Source of the DNA: Pontibacter qinzhouensis
Lineage (GTDB): Bacteria; Bacteroidota; Bacteroidia; Cytophagales; Hymenobacteraceae
Assembly (NCBI RefSeq): GCF_008017455.1
Contig: NZ_VRTY01000023.1
Span: 1-64,000, forward strand
Direction: 5' to 3'
Length of the DNA: 64,000 nt
Below are positions 50,564 to 59,821 of the stretch, piece by piece. Under the pieces are notes generated by a model that was not told the DNA's origin, made no database searches, and worked only from the letters and a program-made list of their open reading frames with translations. A program made the translations under genes and the position numbers. Positions within the stretch are counted from its first letter, which is position 1; every line of letters begins with the position of its first letter.

Positions 50564-50705
50564 TTCGCTAGTGCGAGCTTGTAGCTCGTACTTCCTTTTC
50601 AATTATTTATCGGCTTGAGTGATACCAAATTATTAAAAGTTCATTCTTTACATTCTTTAGTTAAAAGAAACAAGGTACGAACTACAAGCTCGCACCAGCG
50701 ATGAG
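50564..50705. repeat. REP-like palindrome pair (BIME-like)
   Basis: Each end has a 21-base palindrome (50571-50591 and 50675-50695), with stem GTGCGAGCT and AGCTCGTAC around TGT. The two palindromes are in opposite orientation within longer 36-base inverted arms, about 80 bases apart. This matches bacterial interspersed mosaic elements built from REP sequences, which are moved by RAYT transposases. None is encoded here. Confidence 0.75.
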
Positions 50706-50795
50706 AAAAAAACATTTTCTCTGTCATCTATTTAATACCTACCCAAAGCAACCATTTAAAAATTAAACTATTTTCAATCAACAACTAACAACTCA

Positions 50796-50852
50796 AATTA
50801 TTCTAATGAAAATGCCCTTCCAGAGCTAAACTGGCTTAAAATTGCCAAGGCT
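50796..50852 (+). repeat. dispersed hairpin repeat (DHR), forward copy
   Basis: Starts AATTATTCTAATGAAAATG and ends GCCAAGGCTT. It is paired with the reverse copy at 50887, 34 bp away. Confidence 0.88.
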
Positions 50853-50886
50853 TTATTATCTGAAACTCATTCTTATCAGGCTTAGA

Positions 50887-50942
50887 CCCTTGACTCAAAA
50901 TAGCTGATTTACCTTCCGAAGGCCAATTTCATTAGAATAATT
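50887..50942 (-). repeat. dispersed hairpin repeat (DHR), reverse copy
   Basis: From CCCTTGACTC to TTAGAATAATT, ending 14 bp before the stop codon of the minus-strand receptor gene. With the copy at 50796 it forms a large inverted repeat that might act as terminator for the receptor gene. Confidence 0.88.
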
Positions 50943-50955
50943 TGCAATTGCCTCA

Positions 50956-53283
50956 TTAAAACTCCAGCCTGTAACTCGCAAACGGAATCAGGGTGAGCTG
51001 GTATTTCTTTACCAGTTCCTTTTTGTTGGTGTCGTAGTAGGTGTAGGCCAGGTTTTTCTGGTTGGTGGTGTTCTGAAGGTCAAGGGAGATGGTGCGGGTA
51101 TAGCCCTGCTTGTTTTTACGGAAGCTGATGCGGGTGTCGAGGCGGAAGTAGTCGGGCATTTTTTCGCTGAAAGCAAGGCTCTCCTGGTACACGGTTCTAC
51201 CTGCTGCCTCAGAGCGGGCCACATCGATAGGCGTTTGCCGCAGTCCTCCCAGCCACAGCACGCGGGCATTTATGTTGAAGCTTCTGGCTGCATCGCGTTT
51301 TTGTTTCTGGCCAAACTCTTTACCGGTGGTGAGGGTAAAGGTGTAGTTGCCGTTAAATTGCGTGTCGCGCCAGGTGTTGTCGAGGTTCTGGTAAAGCGAG
51401 TTGTACACACTGCCAGTTGCCAGCGCATAAAAGCCTCTCTCCAGTAACCGCTCCGCCGATACCTCCACGCCATAGTTCCGGCCTTTGCCCTGGTTCACCA
51501 GCTGATCCGGCACAAAAAACTCCAGCTGGTTCAGAGAGCTGTAGGTAGAGGCGCTGTTGCTACTGATGGGCACGTTATACAGCTCCTGCCAGTACAAAGC
51601 CGTTTTAAACAGATACTGGTCTTTAAAAGCTGTGTTCTGCTCCAGCGTGTAGTGGTCTGCCTTCAGAAAATCGAGGTTCCGGTTGCTGGCTAAAGTCAGC
51701 GACTGGAAACTCGGCAATTGGCTGTGCCGGCCATAGGCGAAGCTGATGTTCTGGTCCTGGCGGTAGCTCCATTTAAGCGATGCGCGTGGCTCTAGCGAAG
51801 AAATATTGTTGAAGGAGAAGGTACTGTAATGCAGCCCGTAGTTTAGCGTGAGCGCCTGCGACAGAAAGTAAAAGCCGTTCAGGTAAGGCTGCAGCAACAG
51901 TCCACTTATGTTGCCTTCGTTATAGTTAAGGATGATCCCGCTAATGTCGGCTGGCCGTTCGTAGCTACGGTTGCTGAAGTAAATGTGGTTAGCCGTAATA
52001 CCCGGCTGAAACAAATGCCTGCCTGTACGGAGGCTGCCGTAGGTATGAAAGGAGTGCCGTTGGGTATTTATCTGATCGAACTCAATTTCCTGTTTTGCAA
52101 AATCACTGAAAAGATATTCACCAGTTCTGCCGGTTGTTAAACCCGACAGCGCATAAGCCGACCTGATGGAGAAGCTGGGGGAGAGCTTAATTTGGTGCGT
52201 GATGCCCAGCGCGCCCATATCGTTATAAAAGTCGATGTCGTTGCGGTCTTTCTGGTAAATCCATTGGGTGGTGTCGCGTTGTGCCTCGAAGCGGGTAATG
52301 CTTTTACCGCCCATCCCGAAAATAGTAAAGTCACCGGCCCTTTTAGTCGGCAGCGATACATTAAAAGACAAATCCTGAAAATTTATTTCTTCGTCGCCAA
52401 GCGGTACGCCCATAGCACCCAGCAAACCGATGGTGGAGTAGCGGTAGTTCACCAGGTACGAGCCTTCGTAGCCTTTGGCAATGGGGCCTTCAGTGGCCAG
52501 GTCTATGCCAATCAGGCTGAGTTGAAAGGTATGTTCGCGCTTCTGGTTGTTGCCCTTCCGGAGGCGCATGTCGAACACGCCGCTAAGTGCATTGCCATAA
52601 CCCGCCGGAAAAGCGCCATTCAGGAACCGCGAGTTGGCGAGCAGCTGCGTGCTGAGAATATTAACGCCACCTCCGTTCTGAGTGGGCCTGTCGGAGGCTG
52701 TGCCGGCATTGGTCAGGTGGTTCGGGTTTACAATGTCGAGGCCCTCCAGGCGCCAGAGCAGGTTGTTGGGGCTGTTGCCGCGCACGCTGATGTGGTTTGC
52801 CTGGTCGTTTGCCGTAACTACTCCCGGAAAAGAGGCAGCCAAACGAGCCGGATCATAAAAAGTGGCAGCATACCGCTGTGTCTGCTCCATGGTAATGGTG
52901 CGGGAGTTTATTTCCTGCAGCTCTATTTGCTCACCGGTGCTTACTGTTAGCTCCGGCAGTTGGCGGGCCGTTTCTTCCATCCTGATGTCCAGCACAGTTT
53001 CTTTCCCGGCAATGTGCAGCACCTGCACCGTCATGTTCTGGTAGCCGAGGTACGAGATCTGCAGCGTGTGCCGACCAACCGGAACCTCGGGCAGCAGGAA
53101 CTGACCAGCAGCATTGGTGGTAGTGCCCTGCGGCGATGGCAACGAAATAACCGTAACCGTGGCAGCAGGCAGGGGAGAGGCCGATAGCTGTTCCCGCACC
53201 GTACCTCTAATAGTTTGGGTCGGCTGGGCCAGTAGCTGTAACGACACTAAAAGAAACGTAACAATGAGTAATATTTTCTGCAT
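50956..53283 (-). CDS. TonB-dependent receptor with CarboxypepD_reg domain
   Basis: An outer-membrane receptor of 775 residues. A signal peptide (residues 1-19, ending LLAQ) is followed by a CarboxypepD_reg-like domain (about 22-105, TIRGTVREQLSASPLPAATVTV), a plug (about 115-235, with ISVRGNSPNNLLWRLEGLDIVNP) and a barrel ending IPFASYRLEF with C-terminal Phe. It lacks the STN domain of the receptor at 4274. The substrate is unknown and no SusD-like or DUF4249 partner is nearby. The gene stands alone in a segment bounded by 240-bp direct repeats. Confidence 0.93.
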   Translation of the reverse strand: MQKILLIVTFLLVSLQLLAQPTQTIRGTVREQLSASPLPAATVTVISLPSPQGTTTNAAGQFLLPEVPVGRHTLQISYLGYQNMTVQVLHIAGKETVLDIRMEETARQLPELTVSTGEQIELQEINSRTITMEQTQRYAATFYDPARLAASFPGVVTANDQANHISVRGNSPNNLLWRLEGLDIVNPNHLTNAGTASDRPTQNGGGVNILSTQLLANSRFLNGAFPAGYGNALSGVFDMRLRKGNNQKREHTFQLSLIGIDLATEGPIAKGYEGSYLVNYRYSTIGLLGAMGVPLGDEEINFQDLSFNVSLPTKRAGDFTIFGMGGKSITRFEAQRDTTQWIYQKDRNDIDFYNDMGALGITHQIKLSPSFSIRSAYALSGLTTGRTGEYLFSDFAKQEIEFDQINTQRHSFHTYGSLRTGRHLFQPGITANHIYFSNRSYERPADISGIILNYNEGNISGLLLQPYLNGFYFLSQALTLNYGLHYSTFSFNNISSLEPRASLKWSYRQDQNISFAYGRHSQLPSFQSLTLASNRNLDFLKADHYTLEQNTAFKDQYLFKTALYWQELYNVPISSNSASTYSSLNQLEFFVPDQLVNQGKGRNYGVEVSAERLLERGFYALATGSVYNSLYQNLDNTWRDTQFNGNYTFTLTTGKEFGQKQKRDAARSFNINARVLWLGGLRQTPIDVARSEAAGRTVYQESLAFSEKMPDYFRLDTRISFRKNKQGYTRTISLDLQNTTNQKNLAYTYYDTNKKELVKKYQLTLIPFASYRLEF

Positions 53284-53358
53284 ATAATAAATTCGTAAAA
53301 GCCTGTTTCTGGTAATTTAAGTTGTGCGGTAGCAACTAGTTTTTTATTTCTACTGCTC

Positions 53359-53600
53359 CACTTTTTGTCATCCTGGAAGGATCTTGTGGGCAAGAGCCAT
53401 TAGCAAACGCTATTAGCTTTTTAGTCTAAGTTCGCATAGCTGCTGCTAAGGTGTTAGCTGTAGCTATGTGTTGCATAGCCCAAGTTCTTGTTCTTTTTGT
53501 CTTGCTTCAAAAAGAACCAAAAAAATCAAAATCGAAGGCCTCTTCCCCCACTCGCTGAACGCTCAGACAGTTTATTTTCAAGCTGTGCACCTGGCTGCCT
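53359..53600 (+). repeat. 240-bp dispersed repeat, copy 2
   Basis: Same order of blocks as the copy at 50086: TTTTTGTCATCCTGG, GGATCTTGTGGGCAAGAG, GTCTAAGTTCGCATA, the hairpin GTTCTTTTT/AAAAAGAAC, and CTCGCTGAACGCTCAGACA followed by GTGCACCTGGC. It forms a direct repeat with that copy around the TonB receptor gene. Confidence 0.85.
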
Positions 53601-53666
53601 TTTCTGCTCTGTTGTGCCCTGTCGCAATACTTTGTGTATGACTACTATCACGTAACACATAATACC

Positions 53667-53724
53667 AATTTTTCTAATGAAAACATCCTTCCAAAGCTTT
53701 ATAGTTAAAATTGCCTCAAGGGTC
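53667..53724 (+). repeat. dispersed hairpin repeat (DHR), forward copy
   Basis: Starts AATTTTTCTAATGAAAACA and ends CTCAAGGGTC. The stem is TCCTT with AAGGG, including a G-T pair. Confidence 0.82.
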
Positions 53725-53791
53725 AGGATTACATAGTTAACTGCTTCTAACTTGAACTTGATGATTAAGGTGCTTTCGCAGATCTTTTGGC

Positions 53792-54403
53792 TTACGAAAT
53801 AAGGGTAGTACTTTGCGCAATTTTACCGCCTTTGGCTATTAAGTCGGCTTTTGCTTTTTCGAAGCCTTCCGGTGAGATAGGGCGGCAGGCATCTTCAACC
53901 AAAATCGTTCGGAAACCTTCTTGCAGAGCATCTTTGGCCGTGAAATACACACAGTAATCGCCGGCGAGTCCAGCCACATACACCTCCTGCACCTCTTTGC
54001 CTCGCAGGTAATCGGTGAGGCCGGTGCTTTTTAAGTGGCCATTGTCGTAAAAGCCGCTGTAGCTGTCTACGCCGGGAACCATGCCCTTCCGGAAAATAGC
54101 CTCCACCTGCTGCTGCTGCAGTGCTTCCGAAAATTCGGCTCCTGCAGTGCCCTGTACACAATGGTCGGGCCATAGCACCTGCTCCAGCCCCTGTAGCTTT
54201 ATCAGGTCGAACACCTTTTTGGCGGGGTGCTGCGAAGCGAAGCTTTTGTGGTTGGGCGGGTGCCAGTCTTGCGTTGCCACCACGAGGTCGAAGTGCTGCT
54301 GCAACTGGTTGACAATGGGAATTATCTCATCTCCTGCGGGAACTGCCAGGGCTCCACCCGGTAAGAAATCGTTTTGGATATCTATTAAAATAAGGGCTTT
54401 CAT
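53792..54403 (-). CDS. pncA: bifunctional nicotinamidase/pyrazinamidase
   Basis: A cytosolic hydrolase of 203 residues that turns nicotinamide into nicotinate for NAD salvage. The catalytic triad is visible: Asp8 (LIDIQNDF), Lys105 (IFRKGM) and Cys150 (GLAGDYCVYF). The metal site comprises Asp46, His48 and His52 in TQDWHPPNHKSF with His80 in WPDHCVQGT. I start at the ATG of 54403, directly before KALILIDIQ; the 20 residues upstream in the frame have no match to the family. It is transcribed in the same direction as the receptor gene at 54505, about 100 bp downstream of it. Confidence 0.95.
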   Translation of the reverse strand: MKALILIDIQNDFLPGGALAVPAGDEIIPIVNQLQQHFDLVVATQDWHPPNHKSFASQHPAKKVFDLIKLQGLEQVLWPDHCVQGTAGAEFSEALQQQQVEAIFRKGMVPGVDSYSGFYDNGHLKSTGLTDYLRGKEVQEVYVAGLAGDYCVYFTAKDALQEGFRTILVEDACRPISPEGFEKAKADLIAKGGKIAQSTTLIS

Positions 54404-54504
54404 GTTTGCTGTTTCGTGGTGCTGGCGCAACAGGCAGTTTGCCTTACGCCTCCAGAAAAGCAAAAATAAACAATGGTGCCTATTGTGCCAGCACCTGCAC
54501 CATT

Positions 54505-56955
54505 TTAATTACCTCCCGATTTCTGTTCACCGCCTCCGGATTGGTCGTCGTTGCTGATGCCTCTTTTTTTGCGGGCAATATCGCCTTTCAGCTTACCAAA
54601 CCGGTAGTTAAACGAAATATTGAAACGGCGCATATAGAAATAACTCTCCGACATCTGGTAAAAAGCAGGATCGTTAATTTCAGAGAACCAGCGCCTGTTT
54701 TTCTGAAACGGACTGGAGATGGAGCCGGTGATGGTGGCCTTATTGTCTTTCAGGAACTGCTTGCTCAACGAGAAACTATGGTAGGCGTACCCACCCGATC
54801 TGCCCTGTAGCATTACCCTGGGCGAGTTCAAACCAAAGTTACCGCTCAGTCGCCAGTTCTTCTCAAACATGTAGCTCGCGTTGCTGTAGAAGTTAGCTGT
54901 TAAGCCCGAGTTTCTGATCAGGTTTCCGGCCAGCATGCTTTCCAGTTGCACATAGTTCAGGGTCCCGTTCAGGTTCATGCTCAACTTCTTAAAGAAGGTG
55001 GAGTTGCCGCTCAGGTAAAGCCCGGTGGTGCTGTTCTGGCCGATATTGCCAAAGGTGGTGCGGGTAATCCTGTCGTCGCCTAAAGTAGTGTACTGCTGAA
55101 TGGAGCTGTTGGTGAAGGTGTGGCTCAGGCTGGCATTAATGGAGGAGCCTTTTACAAAGGTATTATAGGCTAAAGTAAATACATTGCTGGTGGCAGGGAG
55201 CAGGTACGGGTTCCCAAAGCTTATGTTCGTAGAATCTATTACATTGATGTATGGGTTGATGTACCAAAGGCTTGGCCGCTGGATGCGCTGTGTGTACGAG
55301 AGTTTAACCGAGGCCATTCCTTTTAATTTACGCGAAAGCGTAACGTTCGGAATCAGGTTGAAATAATCCTGCTCGGCAAAGGTGCCGGAGGTCTCGAAGT
55401 TGGCCGCAACTTTTGTTTGTTCCAGGCGCGCTCCCAGTTTTAAGCCCCAACTGTCTTTGCGGAGGCTCACAGAGGTATAGGCCGCATAAATATCCTGGCT
55501 ATACTCAAAGCTGTTGCTAAGTGCCGGCACCTCCTCAAAAAAGCCGCTTTCCTGCCTGATGCGGTAATAGTAGTCGCTGCTGTTGTCTCTCAGGATGGCT
55601 TTTATGCCGAGTTCCACTGTCTGTTTCTTAATTGGGTGCACATAATCGGCCTGCATTGTTTGCTCCCTCGCTTTACCATCGTTTTCGGTGGTGCTGAAAG
55701 AGCTGGTATAGTTCTGAAGTGCCTGGTTGTCGATATCAGCTAAATTACCGTCGCGGCTCGTGTTCAATTTATACGAAAGAGTAAGCAGCTGCTCTTTGTG
55801 GCGCTTAAAGGTGTGTTGATAATCAAGGCCTAAGTCGCTCCCGCTCCAATTATACTGGCTGTTAATATTCCGGGAGTAGGCCTGTTCCAGTTGCCCCAGG
55901 CTGCTGCGCCAGTCCACATCCAGAAAAGAGAAGTTACTGCCATTGCTCATGTTTGTACTGAAGCTGGCTGTAAGCAGGTTGAGGGTATCCGGCTCGTAAC
56001 TCAACTCGGTACTCAGGTACTGAAAGGTGCCTTCATTCTGGGTGGTACCTATTTGCTCCAGTTCTGCCAGCGATGCTTCGCGGCGCAGCATATAGCTTCT
56101 GTTGGTCGGGTTGCTGTAGTAATTGTTTCCGTAATAAGCCGAAAGGCCGAACTTATTATGCTTCGCCGTTAAGTACCCTCCGGCATTGGCATTCTGCGGA
56201 CTGCCCAGGCTGCCATTCAGGGAGCCATTGTAGCCGTTAATGCTTTTTTTGTGCGTAATAATATTAATGATGCCTCCTACACCTTCTGCCTCGTACTTGG
56301 CTGGCGGATTGGTAATTACTTCTATACTCTTAATGGAGTTGGCAGGCATGCTCTTGAAAACATCTTTGGGGTTGCGCACAAACAGTGAGGAGTTCTTGCC
56401 GTTTACCAGCACTCTGTAGCTGCTACTGCCATTCAGCTGGATGTTGTCTTCGGCATCTACCGTGAGTAGAGGTACTTTACGCAGCATATCGAGGGCCGTC
56501 ATGGTTTGGTTCTCCGGGTCGGCCTCCACATTATAAGTCAGTTTATCGATGTCCTGTACAATCAGCAGCTTTTCGGCAGTTACCTGTACCTCCTTCAGCT
56601 GGTTTGCCGATGAACTTATAAAGAGTTTCCCAAGATCTATTTTCTGATGCGCCTCTGTTAGCTCGGCCAGTGGAACCAGCTTATTCTTGAAACCAACCGA
56701 CGTTAACAGAATTTCATACTTGCCAAACGCCAGGCCTGTAAACTCGAATGCGCCATTATCGCCGGAGAAGGTGCTTTTTAACGGCTGCTCCTTGCCCTGC
56801 TCCCGTAACAGCACCGTTACATATGGCTGTGCTGATAAGGTGGCAGAATCCTGAACTATACCTTTAACGGTACCATTGGCAGCCGTAGGTGCTTGCGCTG
56901 CCAGTTTAAAAGAAAAGTAAAGGCATAGCAATGCCAGGAGTACTGCGTGTTTCAT
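54505..56955 (-). CDS. outer-membrane beta-barrel receptor (OMP_b-brl_3 type) with CarboxypepD_reg domain
   Basis: An 816-residue outer-membrane protein related to TonB-dependent receptors. A signal peptide (LLALLCLYFSFKLAAQ) is followed by a CarboxypepD_reg-like domain (about 25-110, GTVKGIVQDSATLSAQPYVTVLL), a plug-like region (about 120-235, SYRVLVNGKNSSLFVRNPKDVFKS and SIEVITNPPAKYEAEGVGGIINI) and a barrel in the style of PF14905. The C-terminus goes on for about 25 residues after the last strand (FGKLKGDIARKKRGISNDDQ), a basic and Gly-rich tail seen in this subgroup. Substrate unknown. Monocistronic, with a long AT-rich upstream region. Confidence 0.9.
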   Translation of the reverse strand: MKHAVLLALLCLYFSFKLAAQAPTAANGTVKGIVQDSATLSAQPYVTVLLREQGKEQPLKSTFSGDNGAFEFTGLAFGKYEILLTSVGFKNKLVPLAELTEAHQKIDLGKLFISSSANQLKEVQVTAEKLLIVQDIDKLTYNVEADPENQTMTALDMLRKVPLLTVDAEDNIQLNGSSSYRVLVNGKNSSLFVRNPKDVFKSMPANSIKSIEVITNPPAKYEAEGVGGIINIITHKKSINGYNGSLNGSLGSPQNANAGGYLTAKHNKFGLSAYYGNNYYSNPTNRSYMLRREASLAELEQIGTTQNEGTFQYLSTELSYEPDTLNLLTASFSTNMSNGSNFSFLDVDWRSSLGQLEQAYSRNINSQYNWSGSDLGLDYQHTFKRHKEQLLTLSYKLNTSRDGNLADIDNQALQNYTSSFSTTENDGKAREQTMQADYVHPIKKQTVELGIKAILRDNSSDYYYRIRQESGFFEEVPALSNSFEYSQDIYAAYTSVSLRKDSWGLKLGARLEQTKVAANFETSGTFAEQDYFNLIPNVTLSRKLKGMASVKLSYTQRIQRPSLWYINPYINVIDSTNISFGNPYLLPATSNVFTLAYNTFVKGSSINASLSHTFTNSSIQQYTTLGDDRITRTTFGNIGQNSTTGLYLSGNSTFFKKLSMNLNGTLNYVQLESMLAGNLIRNSGLTANFYSNASYMFEKNWRLSGNFGLNSPRVMLQGRSGGYAYHSFSLSKQFLKDNKATITGSISSPFQKNRRWFSEINDPAFYQMSESYFYMRRFNISFNYRFGKLKGDIARKKRGISNDDQSGGGEQKSGGN

Positions 56956-57634
56956 AGCCGGGTTATTAAAGGTAATTCGATAATATGGTACTTAAAGCAG
57001 ATATAAGCTTCAGCTTTTGCGCTGCAGTTAAAGCTGGCTTCACACTCTTTTACCACATGATGCTGCTAGGAGGCTTGTGAAAAGTTTTGCCAAAACCCCT
57101 CCTACGGACCTTTCGCTTACTAAAACAGAAGGTAAATCATGCTAATAGGTATAAAAATAGTACTGGTAAATGGCCGCTAAGAGGCGGCAGCAAGAGGTAG
57201 TTTATTAAATAAGTCAAGGCATTTCGTTCAGGCGTGGGGGAAACAGAAATGGAGCATCAGGCATCATTATATCTTATAAAGTCCTAAAAATATATAATTT
57301 CTTTGAGTAAATGTTTAAACTATTATAAAAATTTGTTAAATAATTATTAAATCTATTAAATAGCCTCTTTTAAAATTTTCTTCGAACTAATGTTGATTTA
57401 GTGCTAGTAGAACTTTAGTATGAGAAGCAACATGAATTAATATATTAGTGATTAGGAGATTAAAACAAACATTCATTAGTGTTGTTGAGATAAAAGCTTG
57501 CCTTAATTCAGAAAAATGTGCTTGTATTATTTTGTGGAGTAAGAAATAATAAAAGGACAGGCACCTCCGATGCACCTTCAGCTGCTTACTGCCACCTTCA
57601 CCTCATAAGGAATAGTAGCAGAAGACTTAGCTCG

Positions 57635-57690
57635 AATTATTTAAATAAAAAAGCCCTTCCAAAGCCATAAAGCATGAAAAGGGTCAAGGG
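57635..57690 (+). repeat. dispersed hairpin repeat (DHR), forward copy
   Basis: Starts AATTATTTAAATAAAAAAG and ends GGTCAAGGG. The stem is CCCTT/AAGGG. Confidence 0.83.
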
Positions 57691-57705
57691 TAGGGGAGAA
57701 AAAGA

Positions 57706-57733
57706 AAGAGCCGCTCTGGTAGAAGCGGCTCTT
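57706..57733 (-). terminator. terminator of the DEAD-box helicase gene
   Basis: A perfect 10-bp stem, AAGAGCCGCT and complement, with an eight-base loop. On the minus strand a T-rich run follows, 7 bp after the stop codon. Confidence 0.9.
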
Positions 57734-57739
57734 GGTGTA

Positions 57740-59194
57740 TTAGTTGTTGCTTTGCGGTAGTGGTGGCGTACCTTGTGGTTTGGCTTCGCCAGATGGCTTC
57801 CGGTTGCGATTTTTGTTCCTGTTTCGGTTACGATTCGGATTTTCTCCGGCTGCCTGACCTTCAGTCCGTGGTAGGCGGTCGGATGGGGTGTGCGTAGCAG
57901 TTTTGGCAGCTGGCTTCGGATCACCGGCTTTGTGCGGAGGCCTGCCCCCTGACCTGGCTGGCTTACCAGACCGGCTGTTGTTGCGGTTGCCACCACCCTG
58001 GCCACCTCTGCCATTTTTGCTGCCGTGCTTGTTATCGAAGCGGCGGGTGGGGTCAAAGGCTGGACCTTCGCCGAGTGCTTCTGGTAAAGGCAGCTTTGGT
58101 AGCTCACGCTCTATCAGTTGCTCCACCTTGCGCACGCGGTACATATCATTTTCGTTCACGAAGGTAATGGCCATACCGGTAGAGGCTGCACGTGCTGTAC
58201 GACCTACACGGTGCACATAATCTTCGGCATCCTGGGGCATGTCAAAGTTAATAACATGGCTCAGACTGTCAATATCAATGCCTCTCGATAAGATATCGGT
58301 TGCCACAATAATGCGCAGTTGGCGGTTCTTAAAGCTTTGCAGCACTTTCTCACGCTCGTCCTGCTCCAGGTCCGACTGGATACCAGCCGCCTCAAAGCCC
58401 ATTTTCTGGATAGAGCGAACGATCTGGTTTACGTTTGATTTCCGGGAAGTGAATACAATCATGCTGTGCACTTCGAGGTCGTTGAGCAGGTGCTCCAGCA
58501 AAGGCAGTTTCTGGTTGTCGTAGGTTAAGTACAGGCGCTGGTCTATGCCTTCGGCTGGCTTCGAAATGGCCAGGTTAATTTCTGATGGGTTCTGGAGTAT
58601 CTGCTTCGACAAATCCCGGATTTTACGTGGCATAGTAGCCGAAAAGAGCAGTGTCTGGCGCTTTACAGGCAATTGGCGCACGATCTTCAGGATGTCATCC
58701 ATAAAACCCATGTCCATCATTTTGTCTGCTTCGTCGAGTACCAGGTACTCCAGCTGGTCGAGGCGCACGTAACCCATGGCCATATGCGACATCAGGCGAC
58801 CAGGCGTGGCAATAATAATATCGGCGCCGCTGGTGAGGGCTCTTTTCTGCTGCTCCCACTCATCGCCTTTGTTGCCGCCATAAATAGCAATGGAGCTAAC
58901 GGGGGCAAAGTAGCCGAGGCCTTCTACCTGCTCGTCTATCTGCTTGGCCAACTCGCGGGTAGGCACCAGAATAAGGGTGCTGGTATAAGGGTAGTTCGCA
59001 TGCGAAATTCTATCAATAAGAGGCAGCAGGTACGCTGCCGTTTTGCCGGTACCTGTCTGGGCGCAGGCAATCATGTCTTTGCCCTCTATAATAAGAGGTA
59101 TAGCCTGCTGCTGCACAGGAGTAGGGTTGTTATACCCCATCGATTCAATACCTGTTAGTACGTCGTCGTGTAAGTTAAAAGAACGGAAGTCCAA
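57740..59194 (-). CDS. DEAD-box ATP-dependent RNA helicase
   Basis: A cytosolic RNA-unwinding protein of 484 residues. RecA domain 1 shows the Q motif (PTPVQQQAIP), Walker A (AQTGTGKT, residues 45-52), PTRELA, DEAD (154-157) and SAT; RecA domain 2 shows VATDILSRGIDID and HRVGRTARA. After about residue 380 comes a low-complexity, basic tail rich in Asn, Arg, Gly and Lys, typical of RhlE-type helicases from Bacteroidota and likely to bind RNA. The start is a TTG (TTG GAC TTC CGT). Such proteins act in cold adaptation, ribosome assembly or RNA decay. It is single and well terminated. Confidence 0.93.
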   Translation of the reverse strand: MDFRSFNLHDDVLTGIESMGYNNPTPVQQQAIPLIIEGKDMIACAQTGTGKTAAYLLPLIDRISHANYPYTSTLILVPTRELAKQIDEQVEGLGYFAPVSSIAIYGGNKGDEWEQQKRALTSGADIIIATPGRLMSHMAMGYVRLDQLEYLVLDEADKMMDMGFMDDILKIVRQLPVKRQTLLFSATMPRKIRDLSKQILQNPSEINLAISKPAEGIDQRLYLTYDNQKLPLLEHLLNDLEVHSMIVFTSRKSNVNQIVRSIQKMGFEAAGIQSDLEQDEREKVLQSFKNRQLRIIVATDILSRGIDIDSLSHVINFDMPQDAEDYVHRVGRTARAASTGMAITFVNENDMYRVRKVEQLIERELPKLPLPEALGEGPAFDPTRRFDNKHGSKNGRGGQGGGNRNNSRSGKPARSGGRPPHKAGDPKPAAKTATHTPSDRLPRTEGQAAGENPNRNRNRNKNRNRKPSGEAKPQGTPPLPQSNN

Positions 59195-59706
59195 AATATA
59201 AATAAATTTAATGATCTGATCTCGTGCTGCATCTGCAGCAGGTTATTGGAATGTAAATATACGAAAATTACTTTACGGTTTTCGTGACCCGGCAAAAGCA
59301 CCTGAACACAAGCTTATTTATTGGTTACTGGGCCTGCACAATCTGGTAAAAACTGTTTTGTTCTCTGTTTCCCGGGCAGCATGTTGTGCCTACGTAAACT
59401 AGGAAAGTGCCTTCTTATTTACAATAAGCAAATTTAGCAGCATATAGTTGCAGCCAGTGAGTATAAAACTAGATGCACGAGGTAGTATGCCCGTTCAAAT
59501 ACAATTTAAATGGAAGTCGCCGGAGCTTATTTATAGGGCCTGAAGTGGCTATAATATTAAATATCTGTTTTTTATATATAAATTTTTTTATATGCTTGTT
59601 CGAAAAATTCAATTGTGTTGTAACATCTTCTGCTATGGGGGCGTAAAGTGTATCATTGTTGGCAAGTGCAGCAGTATGCCATCATTTACTTTTATTACAT
59701 AAAGCC

Positions 59707-59793
59707 ATGAAAAAAATTATACTTGAATCACCGAATTTATCGTTATTGATAGGCGTTAACATTATAAACGCGATCTTCTTTTTTGTACTATAA
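59707..59793 (+). CDS. possible 28-residue hydrophobic peptide
   Basis: ATG AAA AAA ATT ATA CTT... encodes MKKIILESPNLSLLIGVNI and then INAIFFFVL before TAA. The C-terminal 16 residues are strongly hydrophobic, giving one short membrane helix. A strong intrinsic terminator begins 29 bp after the stop, and 73 bp separate this terminator from yebC. It may be a small membrane protein, a toxin-like peptide or a leader peptide; the sequence cannot decide. The link between ORF and terminator is what makes it more than chance. Confidence 0.45.
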   Translation: MKKIILESPNLSLLIGVNIINAIFFFVL

Positions 59794-59821
59794 CCCTCAG
59801 TTAAACATATAAAGGCTTATT

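Larger units (their letters stand above)
50004..50955. other. 952-bp intergenic repeat island
   Basis: No gene is visible. The region is made almost wholly of repeats: one copy of the 240-bp family (50086), three DHR copies (50499, 50796, 50887) and a REP-like palindrome pair (50564-50705). A weak 138-codon minus-strand frame at 50186-50602 runs through two repeats and is not credible. Confidence 0.8.
53284..53791. other. 508-bp intergenic region with repeats
   Basis: Contains the second 240-bp repeat copy (53359) and a DHR copy (53667). The 70 bp next to the receptor start are AT-rich and likely hold its promoter. No gene seen. Confidence 0.7.
56956..57739. other. 784-bp intergenic region
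   Basis: Upstream region of the receptor gene and downstream end of the helicase gene. The part from about 57270 to 57380 is very AT-rich. It holds one DHR copy (57635) and the helicase terminator (57706). A 62-codon minus-strand frame at 57387-57575 has no coding features. Otherwise nothing recognised. Confidence 0.6.

Noticed and set aside
50186-50602. 138-codon minus-strand frame between mce and the TonB receptor
   Set aside because: It is made of pieces from the 240-bp repeat and a DHR copy; such repeat translations are common false genes.
57387-57575. 62-codon minus-strand frame upstream of the outer-membrane receptor gene
   Set aside because: AT-rich sequence without a coherent signal peptide or other gene features; probably chance.
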